42,122 bases of DNA from Pseudomonadota bacterium (GTDB lineage: Bacteria > Pseudomonadota > Gammaproteobacteria > Competibacterales > Competibacteraceae). This document shows positions 34,721 to 42,122 of the stretch, piece after piece. The translations under genes and the position numbers were made by a program. Numbering within the stretch: position 1 is the first letter of the stretch; the number at the start of each line of letters is the position of its first letter. The stretch lies in NCBI GenBank assembly GCA_030917925.1, contig JAUPTV010000162.1, positions 1 through 42,122 on the forward strand. The letters are read 5' to 3'. A model generated the notes under the pieces. That model ran no database searches, was not told the DNA's origin, and was given only the letters and a program-made list of their open reading frames with translations.

Positions 34721-35413
34721 ATCATGGGTACCCTTTCCGCGATTGCATTCAAAACAGAGTGTCCACAAGTTGTTCTCGGCGTTTGTGCCGCCCTTTGCGA
34801 TGGCGATCTTGTGATCAATCTCTAGCCTGCTGCCTTCTTCGGCAGACGCCCCACAAATGCAGCACCGATATGAATCCCGTTTGAAGATCGCAAAGCGCTG
34901 AGTAACCGATATACCAGCCCGCACCTTTCCCTTCGCCTTAAATTCGGTGCAAGCCTCATCGAAGGCTAGGATCGCCTCAGATGCGGCACGCTTGAGGAGC
35001 AAGTAGCTTCTTATGTATTCGAGTGAACTCGTTGTCCGCGGGAATGATTGGTCACGCTCCACGTCACATGAAAAGTCACCAATTGGATCGTCGCGTTTGG
35101 TTTGCCGAAGAAGCCAACGGTAGAACTGACTCCTTGCGACCTTCTCAGCCTTAACGTCAGCGACTGCCTTCTCGGCAATGATGTTTTCGACATTGGATGG
35201 ACGGTGAAACTTTGAGTTTGGTTTTTTCGCGTAGCGCTCCCAAGATCGAAGTGACTGCTCGTATCTCTGTGCACGAGTTGAAACGTGATCGGCATCTTCA
35301 AAGTGCTGCGCAGGCTCGAACAAGTCGCAACGTGCGCAGTAGTACATATCTGACATTTCTTCATGATGGTCGCCATGCACGTAATAACGGGTATGTGCGG
35401 AGTGTTGGATCAT
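34715..35413 (-). CDS. HNH endonuclease with YozE/SAM-like domain (cassette gene)
   Basis: 232 residues. An N-terminal CARC pair (around residue 25) is followed by a charged region, then a YozE-SAM-like domain (FYRWLLRQTKRDDPIGDFSCDVERD..., about 95–160) and a C-terminal HNH domain (RFAIFKRDSYRCCICGA, LEIDHKIAIAKGG, NLWTLCFECNRGKG; about 172–232). The HNH residues and the zinc CxxC pairs are intact, so nuclease activity is likely; target unknown, possibly defence-related. A palindromic AT-rich region (35424–35459) directly upstream may hold its promoter. The stop sits inside attC site 1, making this the first cassette of the island. Confidence 0.88.
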   Translation of the reverse strand: MIQHSAHTRYYVHGDHHEEMSDMYYCARCDLFEPAQHFEDADHVSTRAQRYEQSLRSWERYAKKPNSKFHRPSNVENIIAEKAVADVKAEKVARSQFYRWLLRQTKRDDPIGDFSCDVERDQSFPRTTSSLEYIRSYLLLKRAASEAILAFDEACTEFKAKGKVRAGISVTQRFAIFKRDSYRCCICGASAEEGSRLEIDHKIAIAKGGTNAENNLWTLCFECNRGKGTHDL

Positions 35414-35423
35414 GATGATCTCT

Positions 35424-35459
35424 AAAATAAAGTAGGCATCATAAATGACGCCTTATTTT
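35424..35459. promoter_or_regulatory. AT-rich imperfect inverted repeat upstream of the HNH gene
   Basis: AAAATAA (35424–35430) and TTATTTT (35453–35459) flank GGCATCA/TGACGCC around TAAA. Adjacent GCGTC...GACGC hairpin at about 35459–35473. It could be an operator, a leader structure or part of a cassette boundary; GCCTAAT at 35474–35480 is one base from an attC R box. Confidence 0.4.
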
Positions 35460-35590
35460 GCGTCGAATTTGACGCCTAATCCGGCGCTATTGCGCCAACC
35501 GACTGATTGACCGAGCCACCCGCTGACCATTCACCTCGAAACCCGGCAGTAAACACCTACCGGCTGCCGAGCGTCCCGCATTCCAATAAG

Positions 35591-36910
35591 TCATGCCAGC
35601 GCCGCATCCAGCGCTGCGACCGCCTGTTCAGCCAGCAGCGCCGCATCCTGATCGTTAACCACATAGGGCGGCATGAAATAAATTGTCGTGCCCAGGGGGC
35701 GTAACAGGATCTCGCGTTGCAGCGCTTCACGGTAAAAGCGCAGCCGGAAATCCGGATCGCGGGTAGCAATATCCACCGCCCAGATCATGCCGCGCTGTCG
35801 AAAATGCCGCGCCTGGGGATGATTCGCCAGCGGTGCCAACAACCCGGTGAACCGTTCGGCGAACTGCTGGTTGCGTTCCAGCACCTGCTCCTCGGCGAAC
35901 AGATCCAGCGTGGCCAGCGCCGCCCGGCAGGCGAGGGGATTGCCAGTGTAGGAATGAGAATGGAGAAAACCACGGGTGATGGCATCGTCATAGAACGCGG
36001 TGTAGATCGTGTTCGTTGTCAACACCACGGACAGCGGCAGATAGCCTCCGGTCAGTCCCTTGGACAGACAGAGAAAATCTGGACGGATACCCGCCTGTTC
36101 ATGGGCGAATAACGTACCCGTGCGGCCAAAACCAACCATGATTTCATCAGCGATCAAATGGATGTTGTAACGGTCGCACAGTGCGCAGGCCAGGCGCAGA
36201 TACTCGGGGTCATACATCACCATCCCCCCGGCACCCTGCACCAATGGCTCGACGATCAACGCCGCCACCGAAGCATGATGTTCCGCCAGCATGGCTTCCA
36301 GGCCCCTCGCGGCTCGCTCGGCTACGTCCTCCGCCGTTTCCCCCGGTTCCGCCAACCGAGCGTCCGGCGAGGGAACCGTCATAGCCTCACGCATCAACGG
36401 GCCGTAGGCTTCCTTGTACAGCGCGACATCGCCGACGCCCAGCGTGCCCAACGTTTCCCCGTGGTAACTGCCCTTCAGGCAGAGAAACCGGCTTTTCCCC
36501 GGTCGGCCATGGTTGCGCCAATAGTGAAACGACATTTTTAGCGCAATTTCCACCGCCGACGAACCATCCGAAGCGTAGAAACAATGGCCCAGGCCGGTCA
36601 GGGCCGACAACCGTTCAGACAGTTCCACCACCGGCGCATGGGTGAAGCCGGCTAAAATCACATGTTCCAACCGGTCCAGTTGATCCTTGATTGCCGCGTT
36701 AATACGCGGGTGGGCATGGCCAAACAGGTTGACCCACCAGGAACTGATCGCATCCAGATAGCGCCGATCTTCGAAATCATACAGCCACGCTCCCGCACCA
36801 CGGGCAATCGGGATCAGCGGCAACTCGCCGGTCTCGTGCAGTTTCATCTGAGTGCAGGGATGCCAGACGGCGGCGCGGCTGCGGGCTAACCAGTCGGATT
36901 GATTCATCAT
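35591..36910 (-). CDS. bioA: Adenosylmethionine-8-amino-7-oxononanoate aminotransferase
   Basis: PLP enzyme transferring an amino group from SAM to KAPA to give DAPA. The 439 residues contain VWHPCTQMKLHE, SSWWVNLFGHAHPRINAA, YASDGSSAVEIALKMSFHYW, SYHGETLGTLGVGD, ADEIMVGFGRTGTLF and the PLP-lysine LCLSKGLTGGYLPLS. Start ambiguous by one codon (MM). It lies 21 bases after the EAL gene and 118 bases from the beginning of the cassette island, which separates it from bioF. Confidence 0.96.
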   Translation of the reverse strand: MMNQSDWLARSRAAVWHPCTQMKLHETGELPLIPIARGAGAWLYDFEDRRYLDAISSWWVNLFGHAHPRINAAIKDQLDRLEHVILAGFTHAPVVELSERLSALTGLGHCFYASDGSSAVEIALKMSFHYWRNHGRPGKSRFLCLKGSYHGETLGTLGVGDVALYKEAYGPLMREAMTVPSPDARLAEPGETAEDVAERAARGLEAMLAEHHASVAALIVEPLVQGAGGMVMYDPEYLRLACALCDRYNIHLIADEIMVGFGRTGTLFAHEQAGIRPDFLCLSKGLTGGYLPLSVVLTTNTIYTAFYDDAITRGFLHSHSYTGNPLACRAALATLDLFAEEQVLERNQQFAERFTGLLAPLANHPQARHFRQRGMIWAVDIATRDPDFRLRFYREALQREILLRPLGTTIYFMPPYVVNDQDAALLAEQAVAALDAALA

Positions 36911-36931
36911 CGAGCTAAATTCCGGTTTGTT

Positions 36932-37708
36932 CTACGAGGTTTCAAACACACTGGGCGAAACGGCGGGCAATGACTTAAATCCGGGTTTGGCGAAATAATA
37001 ACCCTGAAATAATTCAACTCCGAAATCGCGAAGAGTACCGAATTCTTCACGAGTTTCGACGCCTTCAGCAATCACTTTTACTGATAATTCCCGGCAGACT
37101 TGCAAGATACCCCGGACAATAATTTTCCGAGTGCGATCTTGGTCGATATTGCGTATTAAAGCCATATCCAGTTTAACAATATCTGTCTGTATCTCGCAAA
37201 GCAGATTGAGACCGGCATAACCCGCGCCAAAATCGTCGATGGCGGTCTGAAAACCACGCTGCTTGTAGTAATCAACGATTTCTCGAAGATGGATAAGATC
37301 ATCCACTTTCTCGCTTTCAACAATCTCGAAAATGATTTTATCAATGGGAAATCCAAAGATATCAGCCGCTTCCAGGGTCGTGCGGATACATCGCTCAGGT
37401 TGATAGACCGCATTGGGCATGAAGTTAATACTTAAGAGAGATGGAATTTTAAGATCAGCAGCGAGTTCAATGGCTTTAACGCGGCAACCCTGGTCAAACT
37501 GGTAGCGATTCTGATCATTAACCTGGGTAAAAATCTGTCCTGCTGATTCGTTATTGACACCACGAACCAGCGCTTCATAAGCGAAAACTTCTTTGGTTGC
37601 AGTGCTGACAATCGGTTGAAAAGCCATAGTAAAATCGAAGTCCAGCCCTGTTTCATTGGTGCATTTTCCACAACCGGACGAGCAACGATCTTTTTCCTGC
37701 GTATTCAT
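36932..37708 (-). CDS. EAL-domain cyclic-di-GMP phosphodiesterase with N-terminal Cys cluster
   Basis: 258-residue cytoplasmic EAL protein that probably hydrolyses c-di-GMP to pGpG. The EAL motif is YEALVRG; metal- and substrate-binding residues are present in SINFMPNA, FEIVESE, IDDFGAGYAG, VKLDMAL, VIAEGVET and FQGYYFAKP, so it looks catalytically competent. There is no GGDEF or sensory domain, but residues 9–16 form a CSSGCGKC cluster that could bind a metal or sense redox. The ATGAA start is abutted by element E3. Placement between the DHH gene and bioA, inside a biotin cluster, is unusual. Confidence 0.93.
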   Translation of the reverse strand: MNTQEKDRCSSGCGKCTNETGLDFDFTMAFQPIVSTATKEVFAYEALVRGVNNESAGQIFTQVNDQNRYQFDQGCRVKAIELAADLKIPSLLSINFMPNAVYQPERCIRTTLEAADIFGFPIDKIIFEIVESEKVDDLIHLREIVDYYKQRGFQTAIDDFGAGYAGLNLLCEIQTDIVKLDMALIRNIDQDRTRKIIVRGILQVCRELSVKVIAEGVETREEFGTLRDFGVELFQGYYFAKPGFKSLPAVSPSVFETS

Positions 37709-38115
37709 CAGATGTTGCGCGAGAGACCTCGCCCTTTAGGGCGGGGAGGGATAGCGCGGAACGCGAAGCGTTCCCCTGTTCTCGCTCTCCTGTTTTGTTA
37801 GCTATCAGGGTTAGATAGATGCAGGCTTTCCACCTGCCGGGTCGTGAGACTCTGCCCCGTAAAGGGCCTAGTGACGGAGCCTTGCGGCTCGCTCCCCTCG
37901 CCAATGTTGCGTAGCGGCATTACACCCTAATCCGTTTCGTGCTTACCCTTTGCGTGTCTGCAACCAGGGCTTCTAGAGCTTGGGACTGAGGAAGCATCCC
38001 AAGGTAGGTCTTGAACCTCTACGCAACGTAGCCCCTTTTAACCTCCCTGTTAGGCGGGCTTAGGCTGGTCAATCAGGCTCTTGCAAGCCTCGCCCTTTAG
38101 GGCGGGGTGATTGAC
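37709..38115. mobile_element. Non-autonomous IS200/IS605-type element E3 upstream of the EAL gene
   Basis: A 407-base element with left end CAGATGTTGCGCGAGAGACC plus hairpin CCTCGCCC...GGGCGGGG (about 37727–37746), and right hairpin CCTCGCCC...GGGCGGGG (38088–38107) followed by TGATTGAC. TTCAT (37704–37708) abuts the left end. The interior from about 37845 matches E2; the 37750–37845 part is different. No gene. It and the following 88 bases (38116–38203, with a perfect 8-base-pair hairpin at 38167–38187) fill the gap to the DHH gene. Confidence 0.75.
37850..38115 (-). ncRNA. HEARO/IscB omega-RNA-like structured RNA in E3
   Basis: Same fold as in E2 with compensatory differences: GCCC/GGGC (37854–37867), CTTGGGA/TCCCAAG (37979–38003) and long-range GTTGCGTAG/CTACGCAAC (37906–38027). 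An invariant GAGCC/GGCTC helix (about 37878–37891) is common to both. Minus-strand orientation places ATGAA, the EAL start, directly after the element and the sequence near 38116–38135 at the guide position. Identification is from motif memory plus covariation of two copies. Confidence 0.55.
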
Positions 38116-38166
38116 ACTATGAGTTCCCCACAAAGGTCAGGTTTTACAGCAAGGGACACTGAGATA

Positions 38167-38187
38167 GCTCCCTCATGGCGAGGGAGC
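38167..38187. terminator. Perfect hairpin after the DHH gene
   Basis: GCTCCCTC (38167–38174) and GAGGGAGC (38180–38187) around ATGGC, 17 bases beyond the DHH stop on the minus strand. No T-tract, so termination is not certain. Confidence 0.4.
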
Positions 38188-38203
38188 GAACAACAACACG
38201 CTT

Positions 38204-39130
38204 TTAACCGTCCTGATTAATGCGGGCAATCAATTCGGCCAGAACCGTATCGGCCTTATCATTATCAATCTGGCAAGTTCCGGCATTTTCATGGCCGCCG
38301 CCGTTATACTGCAACATCAACTCCCCGATATTGGTTTTGGAAGTCCGGTTCAGAATCGATTTGCCCGTGGCAAAGACCGTGTTTTGCTGCTGCAATCCCC
38401 ACATTTGATGAATCGAAATATTGGTGTCAGGGAACAGCGCATAAATCATGAAGCGATTGGTTGCCCAAATCGTTTCTTCATTGCGCAAATCCAGAACCAC
38501 CAGATTGTTGTAGACCTTGCTGCACCGCTGAATTTGTTCACGGGCCTTGGGTTCGTGTTCGAAATAGACTTCGACACGTTCATTAACGTCCGGCAATTGC
38601 AGAATTTCATCAATCCCGTGATTACGGCAATAGTCGATGAGATTCATCATCAACTGGTAATTGGAAATGCGGAAATCGCGGAACCGGCCCAGACCCGTCC
38701 GGGCATCCATCAGAAAAGACAACAATTCCCAACCCTTGGGTTCGAGAATATCGTCCTTGGAAAATCGGGCAGCGTCGGCTTTATCGACAGCAGCCATCAT
38801 CTCATCGCTAATCGAAGAGAAGCGGGTTTTGCCACCGTAATAATCAAACACGACCCGGGCGGCTGAAGGAGCTTTCGGATCAATAATATGATTATCGTGT
38901 TCCGCATTACGCAGAATTTCCGAAGAATGGTGATCGAAAGCCAGATACACGCCTGGCACATACGGCAGGTTGGTCGTAATATCCCGATTATTGATCTCGA
39001 TTTTGCCATCCTGCATATCCTTGGGATGGACAAACTTGATGTCGTTAATCAGTTTTAACTCATTGAGCAGCACCGCACAAACCAGGCCGTCCATGTCGCT
39101 GCGGGTCACCAGGCGGAATTGGTCAGTCAT
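38204..39130 (-). CDS. DHH/DHHA1-family phosphoesterase (exopolyphosphatase-like)
   Basis: 308-residue member of the DHH superfamily (nanoRNases, c-di-AMP/pGpG phosphodiesterases, exopolyphosphatases). The metal motifs are TRSDMDGLVCAVLL (DxD-type), FDHHSSE (the DHH motif near residue 67) and the C-terminal DHHA1 GGGHENAGTCQI. The family includes enzymes that degrade short oligonucleotides such as pGpG; the neighbouring EAL protein would make pGpG, so a c-di-GMP breakdown pair is an attractive but untested idea. GGAG seven bases before the ATG supports the start. It follows bioB by 31 bases. Confidence 0.88.
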   Translation of the reverse strand: MTDQFRLVTRSDMDGLVCAVLLNELKLINDIKFVHPKDMQDGKIEINNRDITTNLPYVPGVYLAFDHHSSEILRNAEHDNHIIDPKAPSAARVVFDYYGGKTRFSSISDEMMAAVDKADAARFSKDDILEPKGWELLSFLMDARTGLGRFRDFRISNYQLMMNLIDYCRNHGIDEILQLPDVNERVEVYFEHEPKAREQIQRCSKVYNNLVVLDLRNEETIWATNRFMIYALFPDTNISIHQMWGLQQQNTVFATGKSILNRTSKTNIGELMLQYNGGGHENAGTCQIDNDKADTVLAELIARINQDG

Positions 39131-39161
39131 GATGGATCTCCATTGAAAACCGGTTTTTTAT

Positions 39162-40154
39162 TCAGGCACCCTGTAAACCTAACTTCTCGAACAGCGCATT
39201 GTCGCGGTCGGCCTGGGCATTATTGGTGGTCAGCAACTTGTCGCCGTAGAAGATGGAATTGGCACCGGCCAGGAAGCACAACGCCTGTTCGGCCTCACTC
39301 ATCGCTTCCCGCCCGGCGGAGAGCCGCACATAACTGCGCGGCATGGTGATGCGGGCGGCGGCGATGGTGCGGACAAATTCAAAAATATCAATGGGATTGC
39401 TGTTGGCCAGCGGGGTACCAGGAATAGCGACCAGGTTGTTGATCGGCACGGATTCCGGCGCGGGGGCCAGATTGGCCAGCGTGGCAATCAGTCCGGCGCG
39501 ATGCAACCGCGATTCGCCCAGGCCGACGATGCCACCGCTGCACACTTTCAGGCCGGCCTCGCGCACGCTGCGCAGGGTATCGAGCCGATCTTCGTAGGTG
39601 TGGGTGGTGACCACCTCGTCGTAGAACTCCGGAGCGGTGTCCAGGTTGTGGTTGTAATAGTCCAGCCCGGCTTCGCGTAATTGCCCGGCCTGCCCCTCCT
39701 TGAGCATCCCCAGGGTCACACAGGTTTCCAGCCCCAGCGCCTTGACCGCACGCACCATGTCCAGCACCGGACCCATGTCCTTATCCTTGGGGCCACGCCA
39801 AGCGGCACCCATGCAGAACCGGGTCGCGCCCTTGTCCTTGGCGGCCTGGGCGGCAGCGACGACTTCTTCCAGTCTCATCAGGTTCTGCGATTCAAGTTCG
39901 GTTTGATGGCGCTTCGACTGAGAACAATAGCCGCAATCTTCCGAACAGTTGCCGGTTTTAATCGACAACAGCGAGGAGCGTTGCACCGCGTTGGGATCGA
40001 AATTGGCCCGCAGGACATCCTGGGCCTGAAACAACAAGTCGGCGAAGGGCAGTTCAAACAGCGCCAGCACGGCATCCAGGGTCCAGGAGGGGGTCTGAAA
40101 TACCGGCGGCTCGGCGGGCGACAGGGGAAGGGAGACAATGGCTGGGTTGTTCAT
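39162..40154 (-). CDS. bioB: Biotin synthase
   Basis: Radical SAM enzyme inserting sulfur into dethiobiotin. The start at 40154 gives 330 residues ([12 protein letters not shown]); a longer frame to 40271 lacks homology. The radical SAM cluster is [12 protein letters not shown] (CxxxCxxC); further family blocks are [33 protein letters not shown]-type [11 protein letters not shown] and [17 protein letters not shown]. Likely first gene of the minus-strand biotin cluster; the divergent azlC lies upstream. I see no BirA-type palindrome before it. Confidence 0.96.
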   Translation of the reverse strand: MNNPAIVSLPLSPAEPPVFQTPSWTLDAVLALFELPFADLLFQAQDVLRANFDPNAVQRSSLLSIKTGNCSEDCGYCSQSKRHQTELESQNLMRLEEVVAAAQAAKDKGATRFCMGAAWRGPKDKDMGPVLDMVRAVKALGLETCVTLGMLKEGQAGQLREAGLDYYNHNLDTAPEFYDEVVTTHTYEDRLDTLRSVREAGLKVCSGGIVGLGESRLHRAGLIATLANLAPAPESVPINNLVAIPGTPLANSNPIDIFEFVRTIAAARITMPRSYVRLSAGREAMSEAEQALCFLAGANSIFYGDKLLTTNNAQADRDNALFEKLGLQGA

Positions 40155-40283
40155 AGCGAGGGTTCCAGGGAGAAATTCAAGTGATTCCGAATGATTCTTA
40201 ATGCCGCTTAAGATAGCATTCCCGGCCTGAAATACCATACCGCTGAGTCGCGTTTCCTCCATCTCTGACACCTCTACCCACTT
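40155..40283. promoter_or_regulatory. Divergent bioB–azlC intergenic region
   Basis: 129 bases between divergent starts. On the minus strand TGCTATCTT forms an extended -10-like element about 55 bases before bioB; its -35 is poor. No biotin operator of the TTGTAAACC type is visible. Confidence 0.3.
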
Positions 40284-40976
40284 ATGCCTGATTCAATATT
40301 CCGGGAATTCCGGGCCGGACTGCTGGCGGTCGCGCCGTTGCTGGTCGGCGTGATCCCCTTCGGGATGATTTACGGGGCGCTGGCGCTAAGCCAGGGTCTC
40401 AGCCCTGCCGCCGCGCTGGCGATGTCCACGATTCTGTTTGCCGGATCGGCACAATTCCTTTTTTGTCAACTGGTTGGCGTGGGCGCTCCGGCGCTGGTCA
40501 CAGTGACCGAGGTCGGTTTGCTGAACCTGCGCCATGCCCTGTACAGCGCCGCGCTGGCCCCGCGTATCGCGCATTTGCCCCGGCGCTGGAAAGTGGCGCT
40601 GGCCTATCTGCTGACCGATGAAGCCTATGCGACGATAGCCCGGCGCGAGGCGTCCGGCGACGACCATGGGCCGAATCGGCACGGGTTCTATCTGGGCGCG
40701 GGACTGGGATTATGGGGGAGCTGGCAACTGTCCACGGCGGCCGGGGTCATGCTGGGCGCACGACTGCCGGCGGAATGGCCGCTGGATTTCGCGTTGCCGC
40801 TGACCTTCATCGCCATCGTCGTGCCGCTGATCCGTAACCGCACGATGCTGGCGGTCGCGGTGGTTTCCGGGATCGTGGCTGTGCTGGCGGTGGGGTTACC
40901 GTTCAAATTGGGCTTGATCCTGGCCGCATTGGCGGGCATGGCAGCAGGCTGGTGGTCGGCCGGGAGTGGGCGATGA
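40284..40976 (+). CDS. azlC: AzlC-family branched-chain amino-acid exporter, large subunit
   Basis: Inner-membrane protein of the AzlC/YgaZ family that exports branched-chain amino acids with a small AzlD partner. The 230 residues start [20 protein letters not shown]; the family signature [13 protein letters not shown] and [14 protein letters not shown] is clear, followed by [15 protein letters not shown]. About six hydrophobic segments are evident. The stop overlaps the azlD start (ATGA), so translation is coupled. leuA elsewhere in the window also concerns branched-chain amino acids. Confidence 0.93.
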   Translation: MPDSIFREFRAGLLAVAPLLVGVIPFGMIYGALALSQGLSPAAALAMSTILFAGSAQFLFCQLVGVGAPALVTVTEVGLLNLRHALYSAALAPRIAHLPRRWKVALAYLLTDEAYATIARREASGDDHGPNRHGFYLGAGLGLWGSWQLSTAAGVMLGARLPAEWPLDFALPLTFIAIVVPLIRNRTMLAVAVVSGIVAVLAVGLPFKLGLILAALAGMAAGWWSAGSGR

Positions 40977-41278
40977 ATGTCTGGTGGCTGATGGTCTTAT
41001 GCGGCGTGCTCACGTTCGCCATTCGCCTGTCGTTTATTGCCGCTGAGGGCAAAGTGACGTTCCCGCCCGGCTTTCGGCGGTTGCTGGCGTTTGTGCCGGT
41101 TGCAGCTTTGACAGCGCTGGTCATTCCCGAACTGTTGATGCCGCAGGGAACGTGGTGGCTGGCCTGGGAGAATGCCCGGCTGGTGGCTGGACTGGCGGCG
41201 ATAGTGATTGCTGCCGTAACCCGTAGTGTGTTGTGGACGCTGATCGGGGGCTTTGCCGTGCTGATGGTGTGCGCGTAG
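40973..41278 (+). CDS. azlD: AzlD-family exporter small subunit
   Basis: 101-residue membrane protein from the ATG at 40973, which overlaps the azlC stop by four bases. It begins [21 protein letters not shown], the typical AzlD/YgaH N-terminus, with LLAFVPVAALTALVIPELL and further hydrophobic helices. The upstream in-frame GTG would run into azlC without homology. Together the pair forms the exporter. Confidence 0.92.
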   Translation: MNVWWLMVLCGVLTFAIRLSFIAAEGKVTFPPGFRRLLAFVPVAALTALVIPELLMPQGTWWLAWENARLVAGLAAIVIAAVTRSVLWTLIGGFAVLMVCA

Positions 41279-41312
41279 CGTTTCGTCTTTCAAATCTGAG
41301 TCGCCGACATTG

Positions 41313-41364
41313 CGAACCACTCCGGCGCTTCGCGCCACCCCTCCTTGGCCAATGAGGGGAATTC
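41313..41364. repeat. Third copy of the AACCACYCCGG...CCTCCTT repeat
   Basis: AACCACTCCGGCGCTTCGCG followed by CCACCCCTCCTTGGCCAATGAGGGGAATTC (written in two parts) aligns with the repeats at 29186–29282. Here it is intergenic, between azlD and the RNase II-like gene. It keeps the internal palindrome CGGCGCTTCGCGCC. Confidence 0.65.
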
Positions 41365-41473
41365 GTAAATCCGGCTTTCACCAGAAAAGGCAATAATAAC
41401 CTTTGCTATGATAGCCGCCTGTTCCTTCCTCCATTCATCGCCCACAGGCCCGTCCCACGTTCCCCCGAGACTC

Positions 41474-42122
41474 ATGAACATCCCACAGAATAGTTTGGTG
41501 CTGTACAAAAATGGTCCCGCCCGGGTCGCTGCGCTCGGTGACAAGCTGGATATCGAACTGGAAGATGGCCGGTCGCTGCGGGTTCGGCCCAAGGATGTGC
41601 TGTTGCTGCATCCAGGGCCGTTGCGCTCGCCACGGGAACTGGGGGAGTTGCCTACCGGTGAAGTAGAGGCGGCTTGTGAGTTGCTGGAAGGCGGTCAGAC
41701 CACGTTGCTGGAACTGGCAGAGCTGATTTATGGCGCTTATACCCCGGCGACGGCCTGGGCAGCCTGGCGACTGGTGGACGAGGGATTGTACTTTCAGGGA
41801 ACGCCGGAAGTGATTAACGTGCGGCCGCTGGCGGAAGTGGAGCAGGAACGGCTGGTTCGGGAAGCGAAAGCGGCGGAACGGGAGGCTTGGAACGCCTTTC
41901 TGCAACGAGCCAAAGCCGGGCGCTGCGCCCCGGAAGATGCCCGTTATCTGCTGGAAATCGAGGAACTGAGTTGGGGCGAGCGTGAGCAAAGCCGGGTGTT
42001 GCAGGCGCTGGAATGCAATCAGACGCCGGAAAGCGCTCATGCGTTGCTGCTGCGGCTGGGCCATTGGAATGAATCGCACAACCCGTGGCCGCGCCGGATC
42101 GGGGCCACTCTGGGGCAGCCTA
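41474..42122 (+). CDS. RNase II/RNB-family exoribonuclease, N-terminal part (3' end outside window)
   Basis: Open frame of 216 codons from ATG to the window edge, starting MNIPQNSLVLYKNGPARVAALG. The DKLDIELEDGRSLRVRPKDVLLLHPGPL segment (in pieces DKLDIELEDG and RVRPKDVLLLHPGPL) and the following winged-helix-like region with LPTGEVEAACELLEGGQTTLLELAELIYG match the N-terminal region of the RNase II-like exoribonucleases of cyanobacteria, Deinococcus and some proteobacteria, which differ from E. coli RNase II. The catalytic RNB domain would lie beyond the window, so activity cannot be judged. Family length is about 640 residues. A TATGAT at 41407–41412 is a possible -10. Confidence 0.75.
   Translation, partial: MNIPQNSLVLYKNGPARVAALGDKLDIELEDGRSLRVRPKDVLLLHPGPLRSPRELGELPTGEVEAACELLEGGQTTLLELAELIYGAYTPATAWAAWRLVDEGLYFQGTPEVINVRPLAEVEQERLVREAKAAEREAWNAFLQRAKAGRCAPEDARYLLEIEELSWGEREQSRVLQALECNQTPESAHALLLRLGHWNESHNPWPRRIGATLGQP

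Noticed and set aside
35474-35520. Third attC or attI at the upstream edge of the HNH cassette
   Set aside because: GCCTAAT is one base from the R box, but no matching partner box or L boxes are present; kept only as a possible cassette boundary.
40155-40283. BirA operator before bioB
   Set aside because: No TTGTAAACC/GGTTTACAA-type palindrome could be found on either strand.
1-42122. CRISPR array
   Set aside because: No regularly spaced direct repeats; the recurrent short sequences are dispersed palindromes and element ends.

Overview
The window looks like part of a gammaproteobacterial chromosome with fairly high GC content. The block alaS–lysC–csrA–tRNA-Ser(GCU)–tRNA-Arg(ACG) is a classic gammaproteobacterial arrangement. 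Pairs such as ftsY–rpoH and azlC–azlD and a dispersed biotin cluster fit the same assignment. A Competibacter-like lineage is possible (IcmF plus this housekeeping set), but that is inference; no 16S or other decisive marker is present.

Layout. 1–4.2 kb: 3' part of alaS, lysC, csrA, two tRNA genes and a terminator. 4.2–12.2 kb: a minus-strand AAA-ATPase/double-FHA protein, an ABC1/UbiB-type kinase and the fused isobutyryl-CoA mutase IcmF. 12.3–19.4 kb: FmdB-type zinc ribbon, aspS, nudB, apaH, an IS200/IS605-type remnant, folA, a YyaL-type thioredoxin-domain protein and an unrecognised conserved-looking protein. 19.5–23 kb (minus strand): glycine-zipper lipoprotein, a truncated pseudopilin fragment behind a decayed transposon end, an intact FimT/GspH pseudopilin, and a zinc-ribbon/TPR membrane protein translationally coupled to it. 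23.1–27.3 kb (minus): murB, ltaE, rpoH, ftsY. rpoH has a sigma70-type promoter lying inside a near-perfect CIRCE (HrcA) operator. 27.5–30.6 kb (plus): leuA, a family 4 uracil-DNA glycosylase whose N-terminal region is partly written by palindromic repeats, and rimI. 30.5–40.2 kb (minus): an expanded biotin cluster read as bioB, a DHH phosphoesterase, an EAL protein, bioA, a small integron-cassette-like island, bioF, bioC, bioD. The end holds azlC, azlD and the start of an RNase II-like gene.

The most interesting layer is mobile and regulatory DNA threaded between intact genes. Three related IS200/IS605-type elements (15771–16113, 31249–31618, 37709–38115) and one degenerate end (20069–20109) share the same terminal sequence. 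Each complete element abuts a TTCAT target, which on the other strand is the ATGAA start of folA, bioD or the EAL gene. Two of them share a structured block with compensatory base changes and look like HEARO/IscB omega-RNA elements lacking their nuclease gene; the third carries what looks like the end of tnpB. Between bioA and bioF sits a CALIN-like island: a textbook attC site, a second probable attC, an HNH nuclease cassette, a RelE-type toxin–antitoxin cassette and an orphan HicB-like gene. No integrase, transposase, IscB or complete TnpB is present in the window, so movement would need factors encoded elsewhere.
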